DNA of 64,000 bases from Qipengyuania psychrotolerans (GTDB taxonomy: Bacteria > Pseudomonadota > Alphaproteobacteria > Sphingomonadales > Sphingomonadaceae): assembly GCF_019711355.1 (NCBI RefSeq), contig NZ_CP081297.1, positions 2,377,001-2,441,000 on the forward strand. Reading direction: 5' to 3'. The translations under genes and the position numbers were made by a program. Positions 39,174 through 48,663 of the stretch are shown one piece after another. The notes beneath the pieces are model-generated. The model was not told where the DNA came from. It made no database searches and worked only from the letters and a program-made list of their open reading frames with translations. The first letter of the stretch is position 1. Each line of letters starts with the position of its first letter.

Positions 39174-40556
39174 ATGTTGGAAAAAATCCTTATCGGCGCA
39201 GCCGCGATCGGTTTGCTGGTGCTGCTGGCGTGGTTCTTGCGCAAATGGCTGAACTGGGGGGCGCACGAGATTGCCTGCCCCCATTTCCACGACCACGTGC
39301 ATAACGCCGCGCCCAGCCGCTTCGTCCGCGATATCCAGCGTGATGCCAATGTGGATCACGACGACCATCAACACGCCGATCCATTGGGCGACGAACTCGA
39401 AAAGCTGGTCGAAGACTGCGCCCTGCATCGCCATGACGCAGACGGCATCAAGCTGGCCCGGGATGAATCGAAGCCCGAACGCGCTCACGGCGACAAGGTA
39501 TTGATGCTGTCCGGCGGCGGGCAGTGGGGCGCCTACGGTGCAGGCCTGTTCCGAACGCTCCATGATGCAAGCGACAACGATCTGGCGATGGAAGGCGTGC
39601 GTATCATCACCGGCATATCGACCGGGTCTCTGCAAACATTGTTGCTGATGGTCGCTCTGGACGAACAGGCGAGGCCCGAAACGCGGCGCTACGCGATGGA
39701 CCGACTTGAATGGGGGTATTCACCCACTGCGGAAAGCGAGATCGTCCAGAATACCGGGCTGGCGATGCTGCCTTTCCGCGGAGCGCAAGCAGGCACGAAG
39801 CCGCTGCGCAAACGCATTCGCAATGCCTTGATGGAGAACGGCGATGCTACCTTGATCGATGCAATCCGCAATTCCAGCATCGCTGGCTACATCGGCTTCG
39901 TCGAAGCCAACTGCGGCCTGTTCCATTATGTCGACGTGCGCGGCCTGGCGCGCGCCGCAAACAGCAACGACGAAGCAGTAGACGCGCTTTCCGCAGCGAC
40001 CATGGCATCTTCGGCAATGCCTGTTTTCCACCAGCAGTTGCGCGTTACCGGCAGCAAAAAGGGGGCAAGATCGCTTTACGATGGCGGCGTGCGCCGGTCG
40101 GTCTTCTTCGAACGATCGATGGAGCGGATGCACGACAGCGTTTGCAAACACGCTGGCCGTCCCGAAGACAACCACCCTGCCGGCAAGGACCGCGCAGCGG
40201 TTACGCCAGCCTTCTTCGTCGTGCGCAACGGCCCGACGGTCCGCACCTCGGACCCCGACCTCGATGGCAAGGACGGCCCCATCCTCAACGGCAAGCGCGG
40301 TTACGATTTGCTGGTCAATGAAAGTGAAGTCGGTGCCATCGCAGGATTGCGGCTGCTCAACCCCTATGGCGATATTCACCTGACGACTGCCGATCAGTGG
40401 GACAGCTTCGAATGCACGTGTCCGGACGCAGACTGCGCGAAAGAGAGCGAGATGTTCAAGCCCGGCTTCATGGCCTGCCTCCGCGATCTGGGGCGCCACA
40501 AGGCCCAGCGGGCAGGCGGCCCATGGTGGAGCCTTAGTCCCATCGACGAGCGCTAG
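39174..40556 (+). CDS. Membrane-anchored patatin-like phospholipase
   Basis: 460 residues. An N-terminal membrane span (MLEKILIGAAAIGLLVLLAWF) is followed by a His/Asp-rich stretch at about 31-72 (HDHVHNAAP, DHDDHQHAD) that could bind metal. The patatin domain has the oxyanion loop SGGGQWGAYGAG, nucleophile Ser149 in GISTGS and Asp303 in YDGG, the full catalytic dyad. It should hydrolyse phospholipids or acylglycerols at the inner membrane. ATG 39174 follows GGGGGGCAGGG. Divergent from the FAD oxidase. Confidence 0.88.
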   Translation: MLEKILIGAAAIGLLVLLAWFLRKWLNWGAHEIACPHFHDHVHNAAPSRFVRDIQRDANVDHDDHQHADPLGDELEKLVEDCALHRHDADGIKLARDESKPERAHGDKVLMLSGGGQWGAYGAGLFRTLHDASDNDLAMEGVRIITGISTGSLQTLLLMVALDEQARPETRRYAMDRLEWGYSPTAESEIVQNTGLAMLPFRGAQAGTKPLRKRIRNALMENGDATLIDAIRNSSIAGYIGFVEANCGLFHYVDVRGLARAANSNDEAVDALSAATMASSAMPVFHQQLRVTGSKKGARSLYDGGVRRSVFFERSMERMHDSVCKHAGRPEDNHPAGKDRAAVTPAFFVVRNGPTVRTSDPDLDGKDGPILNGKRGYDLLVNESEVGAIAGLRLLNPYGDIHLTTADQWDSFECTCPDADCAKESEMFKPGFMACLRDLGRHKAQRAGGPWWSLSPIDER

Positions 40557-40656
40557 GCGCGGACTGGCTGCGCAGCCACATGAAACAAATGTTACAATTC
40601 GAGAAACCTTTCGACCTGCGGTGAATTTTCCTTGGTACCCCGGGAGAATTAAACAC

Positions 40657-41016
40657 GTGTCGCTTTCCAATAAGATTCTGATCGTCGACGACGAGGCATT
40701 GATTGCCTTTGATTTCGAGATGACCCTGCAGGATGCCGGGTTCGAGGTGATGGGGCCCGCCACATCACTTAATGAAGCGCTCGAAATCGTGAGTGCGGAA
40801 ATGCCGCGCGCAGCTGTTCTCGACATCGATCTCAACCACTGCCCGGTCTGGCCGCTCGCCCGTCAGCTGCGTGATGCGGGCACGCACATCGTCTTCGTCA
40901 GCGCAAACCTGCGCCATGACGAGCTGGACAATGAGTTCAGGAACGAGCCCAAACTCGACAAGCCGGTCTCTGAAAAGGACCTGCTCAACGCTCTCAAATC
41001 CGGATTAGCGGCGTAG
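40657..41016 (+). CDS. Single-domain response regulator
   Basis: 119-residue REC domain with no output module: KILIVDDEALIAF acidic pocket, phospho-acceptor Asp in AAVLDIDL, VFVSAN switch residue and the conserved Lys in KLDKPV. GTG 40657 is taken for GGGAGAA about 9 nt upstream. It faces, tail to tail with a 3-nt gap, a large CheB-CheR-HWE kinase, its most likely phosphodonor. Similar stand-alone receivers work with HWE/HisKA_2 kinases in alphaproteobacterial stress phosphorelays. Confidence 0.9.
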   Translation: MSLSNKILIVDDEALIAFDFEMTLQDAGFEVMGPATSLNEALEIVSAEMPRAAVLDIDLNHCPVWPLARQLRDAGTHIVFVSANLRHDELDNEFRNEPKLDKPVSEKDLLNALKSGLAA

Positions 41017-41019
41017 CAG

Positions 41020-44000
41020 CTACTGATCGTCCACGGTAAATACGACGCTGCGCAGATATCCGTTCTCGGTCATCTGGCCTTCAATCTTGCCAGACAGCTG
41101 ACGCGCCGTAACTTCCAGCAAGCGGGTTCCGAAACCTTCTCCCGCACTTTGGTATCCGGTGCTCCCCTCTTCCTTCCAGGTCAGACTGAGATCGCCATCG
41201 TTCTTGGTCCAATCGACTGAAACCCTTCCTTCAGGATCACCAAGAGCGCCATACTTGGACGCATTGGTGGCCCATTCATGCAGGATCAGGGCCAGCGATG
41301 TCAGCTTGGAATTGGGCACCACTACTTCAGGGCCATCAAAATCCAGCTGCTGATTTTCGTGTGCCGGCGCGATGACAGTTTCAAGAAGCTCCCGTAGCAT
41401 GACCGACCCACCTTCGGCGTGACGCGTGGTCAGGGAATGCGACCGGCCAAGCGCGTGGATCCGGTTGCGCAAGTCTTCCGCGAACTCGTCAAGATTGCTG
41501 GCTTCGCGTTTCGAGATCGCAACCATCGCGGCGATGACCGCGAACAGGTTCTTCACCCGGTGGTTCATTTCACGGAGCATGATTTCACGCTCGGCCAAGG
41601 TCTCTCGCTCTGCGGTGATGTCATAGGTGACGCCGATAAACTTGGCGCCTTCGCCGTTCACAATCCGGCGGCCAAGCCCGTGGAGGTAGCGGGTCGACCC
41701 ATCCTTGAGTGGCAGCGTGAATACCTCGTCGAAGTCTTTCTCTCCGTCCATCGCCTGGCGTAGCGCAGAATTGACGCGGTCTCGATCGGTGGTGGGCAGT
41801 TTGGCGAGGATCGGCTCCATGGTGTCGCCTTGCTCTTCCGGGATTTCGAGCAATTCACGTTCGGTCTTGTCGAGGACCGTACGATCGGTGGAAGGTTCAT
41901 ATTCCCACACACCGATCCTCGCGACTTCCAATGCCAAACGCAGACGCTCGCGTTCCTCGCGCAGGTCGCGTTCCATGACCAGTGCATCGGTCACGTCGGT
42001 GAAGACGATCGTCGCACCGTCTATCTCGCCATCCATCTGGCGATAGGGGATGACCCGCCCGACATATTCGCGGCTCCCGTCCGAGAGCGTTGTTTTATAA
42101 TCCTCGGACCGGCCCTGCGCAGAAGCGGCCCGCGCCATCCGCAGGTATTCCTGGTTCCTGAGTTCGGTCGGCAAAACGTCCAGCGAACGGCCTAGATCTC
42201 GGGTATTGATCGGGAAGATCCGCGTCGCAGCCTCGGTAAAGCTACGCAGGTTCAGATCGGCATCAACTACGAGCACCATCAGCTCTGTGGTTGCAAAGAA
42301 GTTTTTCAGATCGGCGTTTGCGACCGTGACCTGATCGATTTTCGTTTTCAGTTCGTCATTGACCGTAGTCAGCTCCTCGTTGGTAGACTGGAGCTCCTCG
42401 TTCATCGACATCATTTCTTCGTTGCTGCTCTTGAGTTCCTCGTTCGTGGTCTCAAGCTCTTCAACGGTCGAACGCAGCCGGTGCCGCGTATTCTGCAGCT
42501 CTTCTTCGAGGAACTGCAGCTGGCCATCGCCAGCTTCGAAATCTTCGAATTCGTCCGAATCGAAGGGTTGCAGCGCTCCGGTTTCGCGGATGACGACAAG
42601 GTATCCGCCCGGGGCAATCGGCTCGCACAGAACGGACGTCTTGATTAGACCGAATTCCGTGGTGATTTGCACATCCTTGGCAACGAGGCGGTTTTGCCCT
42701 TCGACTACCTTGCGCAGCAGCGGGCCGATAATCTCCCTGAAGCCCGGACGAGCGAGGGTGGGAACGTGAATGTTGCGTTCAAGGCGATCAGGAAATTCGA
42801 GAAAACGCCCGGCAGCGCCCCATTTCTGGAGCAGCAGACCTTCCTGGTTTAAAAGGAAGCTTACCGGAGAATATTTCTCCGCAAGCCTGCGCAGTGCAGC
42901 ATTTTCCGTTGAGCCTGAATTGTTCGGCTCTGCTGCCGCGTCGGAACGCTCGCGGCGGCGCACATATGTCGGCGTGCTGTTCTTGGCGACGTTCAGGGTA
43001 TAGTTGCTCTTCACATTCCTGCGGCGGAAAATGCGCGAACTCAGGTCGACTGTCTCGAACAGGTCTTCGAACCGCCCGATACCTTCCGAAGTGCCAAGGA
43101 AAAGGAACCTGCTGTCGCGCAGTGCAAAGTGGAACAATGGCAGGACGAGCCGCTGCAATTCCTCGTCGAAATAGATCAGGAGGTTGCGGCATGACACCAG
43201 ATCGATCTTGGAAAAAGGCGGGTCGCTTACGACATTGTGCAGACTGAAGCGCACCATATCGCGGATCTGCGGCACAAGTGAGAAGGTGTCGGTTCCGCCG
43301 ACGATGTAGTGGTGCTGATGAATGGCAGGAATGTCAGCAAGTGCTGAGATCGGATAAGTCGCGCTGCGCGCGATATCGAGCATCTTGTCATCGATATCGG
43401 TGGCAAAAATTTGCACATAGGGCCGCCTGCCTTCGTGGCGCATCACTTCGGCGAACAGCATCGCCAGCGTGTAAGCTTCCTCACCGCTCGAACAGCCTGG
43501 AACCCAGACCCGGATTTCCTGACCATCGCGCGCATTCCTGACCAACTGCGTGATGGCCTGTTCGCTGAGCGCATTGAAATCGTCCGCATCACGGAAGAAC
43601 TGCGTTACGTTGATCAGCAAGTCCTGGAAAAGCGCCTGGCATTCATCGGCATCGGACCGGATACGTTTTACGTATTCAAATCCGTTTTCGATCGAAAGCA
43701 CCTGCATTCGCCGCGCCACTCGCCGCACGAGGGTGGAGCGCTTGTAACGGGAGAAATCATGCCCAACCGCTTCGCGCAAAACCTCGCACAGCTCGTCAAT
43801 GCGGTCGGCGACTACTTCAGCTGCATCCTCGGCCTCATCCGAGGGCGACCGGGAAAAGAAGTTCGAAACGACTTCTATAATGTCACCCGGTGATACGATG
43901 ACATCGACAAGTCCTGTTCCGATTGCGGACACGGGCATCCCGTCATAGCGGGCGCTTTGCGGATCCTGGGCAACCGCCAGGCCGCCCATCTCCTTGATCG

Positions 44001-44427
44001 CGCGCAGCCCCCGACTGCCGTCCGCACCGGTTCCGGACAGAATAACGCAGGCAGCCATAGGGCCGCGGGCATTGGCAAGACTGTCGAAGAAATCGTCGAT
44101 CGGGCGCCGCTGCCCGCGCGGATCGGAAAACTCGGTTAGTTGAAGAGTGTTGTCCTTGATCGCCAAGCCATGCGCTGGCGGGATCACGTAAATGTGATCG
44201 GCCAGCAATTCTTCGCCGCCTTCCGCCTGCGTGACATCCATGTCGGTATAGCGCTCGATCAATTGCGCCATCAGCGATTCGTGAGTCGGATCCAGATGCT
44301 GGATGACGACAAACGACATGCCCGTCGGTTCAGAATTGCTGCTGAACAATTCGCGTAGCGCCTCGAGGCCGCCTGCCGAAGCGCCAATCGCAACGACAGG
44401 CACGTTCTGTTCGGTTTTTGAATTCAC
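41020..44427 (-). CDS. CheB-CheR-PAS-HWE/HisKA_2 hybrid sensor kinase
   Basis: 1135 residues. Order: CheB-like methylesterase (GASAGGLEAL with Ser17, SGTGADGSRGL; about 1-190), CheR methyltransferase (about 205-470; SAM site VWVPGCSSGEEAYTLAM, then CRNLLIYF), a PAS-like region, a long coiled coil of repeated NEEL units (about 650-710), two PAS domains, then a kinase with phospho-His in MNHRVKNLFAVI (about residue 955) and an ATPase with HEWATNASKYGALG. No membrane span, so cytoplasmic. Its ATG overlaps the stop of the LOV gene upstream, implying a joint complex. A receiver gene abuts its 3' end. Confidence 0.93.
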   Translation of the reverse strand: MNSKTEQNVPVVAIGASAGGLEALRELFSSNSEPTGMSFVVIQHLDPTHESLMAQLIERYTDMDVTQAEGGEELLADHIYVIPPAHGLAIKDNTLQLTEFSDPRGQRRPIDDFFDSLANARGPMAACVILSGTGADGSRGLRAIKEMGGLAVAQDPQSARYDGMPVSAIGTGLVDVIVSPGDIIEVVSNFFSRSPSDEAEDAAEVVADRIDELCEVLREAVGHDFSRYKRSTLVRRVARRMQVLSIENGFEYVKRIRSDADECQALFQDLLINVTQFFRDADDFNALSEQAITQLVRNARDGQEIRVWVPGCSSGEEAYTLAMLFAEVMRHEGRRPYVQIFATDIDDKMLDIARSATYPISALADIPAIHQHHYIVGGTDTFSLVPQIRDMVRFSLHNVVSDPPFSKIDLVSCRNLLIYFDEELQRLVLPLFHFALRDSRFLFLGTSEGIGRFEDLFETVDLSSRIFRRRNVKSNYTLNVAKNSTPTYVRRRERSDAAAEPNNSGSTENAALRRLAEKYSPVSFLLNQEGLLLQKWGAAGRFLEFPDRLERNIHVPTLARPGFREIIGPLLRKVVEGQNRLVAKDVQITTEFGLIKTSVLCEPIAPGGYLVVIRETGALQPFDSDEFEDFEAGDGQLQFLEEELQNTRHRLRSTVEELETTNEELKSSNEEMMSMNEELQSTNEELTTVNDELKTKIDQVTVANADLKNFFATTELMVLVVDADLNLRSFTEAATRIFPINTRDLGRSLDVLPTELRNQEYLRMARAASAQGRSEDYKTTLSDGSREYVGRVIPYRQMDGEIDGATIVFTDVTDALVMERDLREERERLRLALEVARIGVWEYEPSTDRTVLDKTERELLEIPEEQGDTMEPILAKLPTTDRDRVNSALRQAMDGEKDFDEVFTLPLKDGSTRYLHGLGRRIVNGEGAKFIGVTYDITAERETLAEREIMLREMNHRVKNLFAVIAAMVAISKREASNLDEFAEDLRNRIHALGRSHSLTTRHAEGGSVMLRELLETVIAPAHENQQLDFDGPEVVVPNSKLTSLALILHEWATNASKYGALGDPEGRVSVDWTKNDGDLSLTWKEEGSTGYQSAGEGFGTRLLEVTARQLSGKIEGQMTENGYLRSVVFTVDDQ

Positions 44428-44984
44428 GTATCGCCCCTTACATCCGACAATCGCATTTCCGCGATAATCGAATAGCTGGATGCTAGCTGACCGAATGTCC
44501 CCAGCATCACCATGCCCATCTCACCCGCCACCAATCGCAATTCGCGAATATCTTGTTGCAGAGCCATTTCATAAAGACCCAGAGCCTTGTCATCGTGTCG
44601 TACGATTTCGAACTGGGAACCCAATATGTACCTAATCTTCCCATCAAGTTTCAGTTTCGACATGTAAACCAAGTTCAAAAATGGCGCCCCGTCGGCCCTG
44701 ACATTTGGGACAACGAACTTGCCTTCCGTGAGCTGGTCGTCTGCGATAAAACTGCGCATCCGCCCGCGTACCGGACCTGCTCCGCCGCTGGGCTGGAGGA
44801 ACCGGCAGTTACGCCCAAGGGCTTGCTCGGCCGTGTATCCGGACATTTTGCAGAATGCTGTATTGACCCCGATCAATGGCGCATCATCCAGCCGCGCATC
44901 GGCAAGCGAAAGCGAGACACCGCTCTTGTCGAAAACATCGCCAAATCCGCGCGCAGGCTCGCTTTTATTATCCAACCAATACAT
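44424..44984 (-). CDS. Short LOV (blue-light) photoreceptor protein
   Basis: 186 residues. A PAS/LOV core has the flavin-adduct motif GRNCRFLQ with Cys60, preceded by NTAFCKMSGY and followed by NLVYMSKLKLDGKIRYILGSQF. Residues about 140-186 are helical, without kinase or DNA-binding module. ATG 44984 has AGGAAG 7 nt upstream. The 4-nt overlap with the CheB-CheR-HWE kinase suggests the LOV protein signals to that kinase in trans. Not every LOV-like Cys is photoactive; the motif here is canonical. Confidence 0.88.
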   Translation of the reverse strand: MYWLDNKSEPARGFGDVFDKSGVSLSLADARLDDAPLIGVNTAFCKMSGYTAEQALGRNCRFLQPSGGAGPVRGRMRSFIADDQLTEGKFVVPNVRADGAPFLNLVYMSKLKLDGKIRYILGSQFEIVRHDDKALGLYEMALQQDIRELRLVAGEMGMVMLGTFGQLASSYSIIAEMRLSDVRGDT

Positions 44985-45173
44985 GACGATGCTTCCTGCT
45001 CGCGCAAGCCCTTCAGACTCCAATATTTGCTCTATGCAAAACATCCCGCAGTCACAAGTGGCGCGCTCAAAGCAATATCTGTTGGTTTCTGGGGATAGGA
45101 ACCGGTTGGTGGATGGTACGGTGCGAAGCAGGACCCTGCATTCTACATCTGCCTTCCCGGCAGGCGATGTGAC

Positions 45174-46082
45174 TTAGACCACTTCTGGCTTCCTGGTGGA
45201 GGCCGCGTAAATCTCGTCAATCGCGCGAGCGAGCGTGCTGTCGAATTCCGCGTCACTCATCGAACACCGCAGATCCTGAAGGAGCGCCCGCGAGAAACTG
45301 GCAATCATCCCCTGGTTGCGTGCCAGCTCAGCACACGCTGCATCGCGCGAATATCCGCCTGAAAGGGCCGCGACGCGCGCGGTCCGGGGGTGATCGATCA
45401 GGGCGGCGTAGCTGTTTGGCCGTGCTGGAAGCGATAGTTTCAGGATCACCTTTTGGCCGGACGGGATGGTTTCAAGTTGCGCGTGCAATTCATCGACCAG
45501 CAGGAGGTCGCACAATTCGCGATCGCTGCTACCAAGGTGCACTTCAGGCTCGATGATGGGCAGAAGTCCATGGTCCAGAATACGCCTTGCGTGATCAAAC
45601 TGCTGGCGCACCACCGCCTCGATGCCAGACCTTGAAGCGGCATGGATGAGCGAACGCATTTTGGTCCCTGCCATCCCCGAAGCCGAGGCTCTTTCTAGCA
45701 ATCCGCCGAGCGTTGGGACAGGCTTCATGAGTTGAACGCCGTCGGCGCGCTTTTCCAGGCCCTGGTCGACCTTCAGGAAAGCAGCGATGTCCAGATCGCG
45801 AAGTAGCAACGGCACCGGCTTGTCACCGGCCATTCCTGTCATCGTCTTCTCGAACAGGATCGCACCGATGATTTTGCCCGAGGCAAAGCTGGGGGACATC
45901 ATGATGCGGGTGCGCATCTGATGGATCAGCGCGAACATTTCGTTTTCGTCCGAATAAGCTTCGCGGCCGATCCCGTAGACTTCCAGCGCGCGCGGCGTCG
46001 ATCCGCCGCTTTGATCGAGTGCGGCGATGAAGCCGGGCGCGTTCTCGATCTTTTCCATCATATGCGGATCGAGCACTCCCAC
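45174..46082 (-). CDS. Fructose-bisphosphate aldolase class I
   Basis: 302 residues of the bacterial class I aldolase family: GFIAALDQSGGSTPRAL near the N-terminus, LLPIIEPEVHL (Glu residues near 178-180) and Schiff-base Lys215 in VILKLSLP. It interconverts fructose-1,6-bisphosphate with DHAP and G3P without metal. It reads as GTG-initiated at 46082, with a second GTG 6 nt later; either is possible. It is followed 9 nt upstream by the bactofilin-like gene on the same strand, probably the same transcript. Confidence 0.9.
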   Translation of the reverse strand: MGVLDPHMMEKIENAPGFIAALDQSGGSTPRALEVYGIGREAYSDENEMFALIHQMRTRIMMSPSFASGKIIGAILFEKTMTGMAGDKPVPLLLRDLDIAAFLKVDQGLEKRADGVQLMKPVPTLGGLLERASASGMAGTKMRSLIHAASRSGIEAVVRQQFDHARRILDHGLLPIIEPEVHLGSSDRELCDLLLVDELHAQLETIPSGQKVILKLSLPARPNSYAALIDHPRTARVAALSGGYSRDAACAELARNQGMIASFSRALLQDLRCSMSDAEFDSTLARAIDEIYAASTRKPEVV

Positions 46083-46091
46083 GCTCCCGCC

Positions 46092-47267
46092 CTATGCGCT
46101 CACGGCGAGCGCCTTGCCGCCGCGGCTTGCCACCGCGCCGAGGCCAAACAGCAGCGCGAATATCCAAACCAGAACACCCAGGAAGGGGACAATTCCCAGC
46201 AACAGGATCACAAGCGCACCAAGCGTCGGCCACAGAAGTCGCGCGCCCCAGCCGGTTGCATCCGCTTCTGATTTGGTCGTCAGACGGCGACCTTCCACGC
46301 CGATAAAGAATGCCGTCGCAGCAACCGCCACAGGGGTGATGGCCAGGCAGATGGCGACGAGGAGCAACGCCAAAGGCACCCCGATAACGCTGGCGAAGAG
46401 CAACGTGATCAATACCGGTGTGCCGACTGCGATCAGGGCGCCGATGCCCAAACTCTGCCATGGCTGTCTCTTGATGAAGGATGCCGAGGATCGCATCAAA
46501 CTCGGCACGGCAAACGCAATGGCCAGAACGAGGATTGTAAACCCCAGGATCGCCGCAAGCGCCATCATTCCGAACAGCTCGCCGGCTCCTCGCCCCCAGC
46601 TTTCGAATGCCGAATGTTCTTGCGCGGGCAGGACGCGGCGTTCGCCCGTCACCACCGCGCCGGGTTCGATCACGAGATTTTCGGTTTGATAGTACAGGTC
46701 CCCGCCAATTCTGGCTTGTGGTCCCAAGGTCACGGTCTCCCCGCTCAAGCGTGCATCACCGCCGACGCTGGAATTGAGATAGACTGTGCCGGCGCCTGCC
46801 CGAAGATCGACCGGAATTGGCGTTTCAATAACCAGTTCGCCCCCGGCAGCAACGGCAGAGCCGCCGATCTCAAAGCCGCGGCGAATAGCGACCTCGCCCC
46901 CGGCAACGACGATGTCGTCGGCAACGGAGCCACTTACCAACTCAAGCTCACCGCCGGCAGCGAACAGGTCGTCGATGGCTACATTTCTGATCGTAATTTC
47001 GCTGCCGGCGATGATCAGGTGATCCGCACTGGTCTGGTTGACTGTGACAGTCCCTCCGAACGCGAACACGTCGTCGGCCGAATTGACCTTGAGGTTGATG
47101 GTTTCGGCCGAAAAGAAAGACATGTCCGGCGCCTTTGCGCCTACGTCTATGGCCTCGCCGATTTCTCCCGTGATCTGCGTATTACCCCTCGTCGCGATAA
47201 GGGCTGCCAGCACAATCAGGGCGAGCACGAGCAATAGCCTTGCGATTGTCTTGATCTCGAAAAACAT
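46092..47267 (-). CDS. Membrane protein with bactofilin-like beta-helical repeats
   Basis: 391 residues. One N-terminal span (IARLLLVLALIVLAALIA) is followed by short beta-repeats at about 50-215 (DDVFAFGGTVTV, DDLFAAGGELEL, DDIVVAGGEVAI, GGSAVAAGGELVI), the right-handed solenoid seen in polymer-forming bactofilins. The C-terminal half has about four spans. The repeat domain is predicted periplasmic. AGGAGCA precedes ATG 47267. Function is unknown; an envelope scaffold is a guess. Confidence 0.75.
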   Translation of the reverse strand: MFFEIKTIARLLLVLALIVLAALIATRGNTQITGEIGEAIDVGAKAPDMSFFSAETINLKVNSADDVFAFGGTVTVNQTSADHLIIAGSEITIRNVAIDDLFAAGGELELVSGSVADDIVVAGGEVAIRRGFEIGGSAVAAGGELVIETPIPVDLRAGAGTVYLNSSVGGDARLSGETVTLGPQARIGGDLYYQTENLVIEPGAVVTGERRVLPAQEHSAFESWGRGAGELFGMMALAAILGFTILVLAIAFAVPSLMRSSASFIKRQPWQSLGIGALIAVGTPVLITLLFASVIGVPLALLLVAICLAITPVAVAATAFFIGVEGRRLTTKSEADATGWGARLLWPTLGALVILLLGIVPFLGVLVWIFALLFGLGAVASRGGKALAVSA

Positions 47268-47427
47268 GGCTGCTCCTGTTCTTGGGGCGCCGTCACAAGG
47301 TTCGGCGTCCGGTCGATGCGCAAGTTCCCACGAGATGCGTCGGGGGGTCTTTACGGGATGCCCCTTAGCTATCGGTGCGATTGATGTGATCCACCGCGAA
47401 ACGGGATGCAGCGCGCCCGATAGGTGG

Positions 47428-47439
47428 CTATACGTATCG
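47428..47439. promoter_or_regulatory. TACG element between bactofilin-like and Pro-rich genes
   Basis: CTATACGTATCG with palindromic ATACGTAT core, in the divergent promoter region between starts at 47267 and 47503. It resembles elements upstream of other genes in this island and the TACGTA core of rhizobial FixJ sites as I remember them. Confidence 0.35.
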
Positions 47440-47502
47440 TCAGCACGGCCACCGGCCTCAAGAACCGCGAACGGCAGTTTAACGCAAGGAAAGGCGACAT
47501 CT

Positions 47503-47685
47503 ATGGCGACCACACCCCCACACGAGCCAGATCGGATCGAGCCCCAGTCACCGCCTGAAACCCCGGTTCAGCCTGACGAACCTCAGCCCGGCAGGGAGCC
47601 GGAAATCATCCCAACGGCGCCAGATTTCGATGAGCCGGATCGTAGTCCTGACGAATTTCCTGCGCCGGATGCTGCCAGCACCTAG
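47503..47685 (+). CDS. Short Pro/Glu/Asp-rich protein
   Basis: 60 residues, almost wholly Pro, Glu, Asp and polar residues (HEPDRIEPQSPPETP, FDEPDRSPDEFPAPD), so intrinsically disordered. AAGGAAAGG lies upstream of ATG 47503. Similar short disordered proteins recur in sphingomonads without known role. It overlaps the converging universal stress gene by 4 nt. Confidence 0.65.
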   Translation: MATTPPHEPDRIEPQSPPETPVQPDEPQPGREPEIIPTAPDFDEPDRSPDEFPAPDAAST

Positions 47686-48500
47686 TGGCTCAACAGGAGC
47701 GGTATCGCCGGATCGGAAAGCATCTCGCGCGTGACCCCGCCAAGGACGCGTTCGCGAAAACGCGACCGCCCGTAAGCGCCCATTACTATGACCCCTGCCC
47801 TGCGTATCTGAGCGGCATCGATCAGGGTCGCAGCAATCGAGCCCTCATCGTTCAGGGCCAGCTCCGTGATCAGCGGCTCGATATCGTGACGGGCGAGGAA
47901 CTTGGCCGCATCGGACGTCGTCAGCCGCCGGCTGTCCCGCGCTTTTGTCTCACGCACGGAGTGGATGTGGACTTCCGAGGCCTCTCGCAGGATCGGCAGC
48001 GCCGCTTGCAGCGCATGACCGCTTTCCGCAGAGCCATTCCAGGCGACAACTGCCGGGACTTGCATGGAGAACATCTTGGCCGATGACGGGACGACCAGCA
48101 CAGGGGCCCGCACAGTGACCACGGTTTCAGTAGCGAGCCTTGACGGGTGTGCTGGCTCTCCCACCGGATTGCTTGCCCCGAGGACCACGATTTCGGAAAG
48201 CGGCGCGAGGTGATTGATCTCGTCGATCGCGTCTCCCTTTCTCCGCACCCAGTCCCACCGGACATCTTCGGTAGCCAGGCGGCTCTCAAGTTTCTCCTGG
48301 AACTGGTCGGCAGTCTCGCGGAAGGTGGCGGCCATTTCCATGGCCATCGAGAAATAGAGATCCCCGGGGACGCCAAATTCGTAGGGTACGGCCTGCAGGC
48401 AGGTGATGTGGCTGTCGAAGCGGCGCGCAAGATCAAGCGCAGCCTGAAACCTCGCTTCCATGCCGTCATCTTCGTGAATGTGGAGTAATATCGAACGCAT
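47682..48500 (-). CDS. Universal stress protein, tandem UspA domains
   Basis: 272 residues with two Usp domains: the first (about 1-140) degenerate, starting MRSILLHIHEDDGMEARF; the second (about 145-272) with VPAVVAWNGSAESGHAL and the ATP-site-like GAYGRSRFRERVLGGVTREML. Probably a nucleotide-binding stress factor. GGAGG lies 7 nt upstream of ATG 48500; the frame is open further but non-coding in look. Divergent from the gene at 48664, sharing a promoter region with two TACG-type elements. Confidence 0.9.
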   Translation of the reverse strand: MRSILLHIHEDDGMEARFQAALDLARRFDSHITCLQAVPYEFGVPGDLYFSMAMEMAATFRETADQFQEKLESRLATEDVRWDWVRRKGDAIDEINHLAPLSEIVVLGASNPVGEPAHPSRLATETVVTVRAPVLVVPSSAKMFSMQVPAVVAWNGSAESGHALQAALPILREASEVHIHSVRETKARDSRRLTTSDAAKFLARHDIEPLITELALNDEGSIAATLIDAAQIRRAGVIVMGAYGRSRFRERVLGGVTREMLSDPAIPLLLSH

Positions 48501-48563
48501 GCCATTGCCTCCGTTGATTGGGAACTGGGCCCGACTGGTCCTAGGCGGAGGGCGCTGGCTCGA

Positions 48564-48609
48564 AATTACGCAAATGTCCTGAAAGCAAACCTCGGCAAAT
48601 TCCGTATTC
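48564..48609. promoter_or_regulatory. Two TACG-type elements in the usp divergent promoter
   Basis: AATTACGCAAATGTCC (48564-48579) and GCAAATTCCGTATTC (48595-48609). Read on the minus strand the second is GAATACGGAATTTGC, nearly the same as ATACGGAAGTTTGC upstream of hsp20. This shared sequence in two promoters suggests a common regulator, possibly the nearby FixJ. Confidence 0.4.
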
Positions 48610-48663
48610 CCGGATCGCGCACCTGCCTGCACCATTGTGGCAGAAACGGAGATGCATCCCGGC

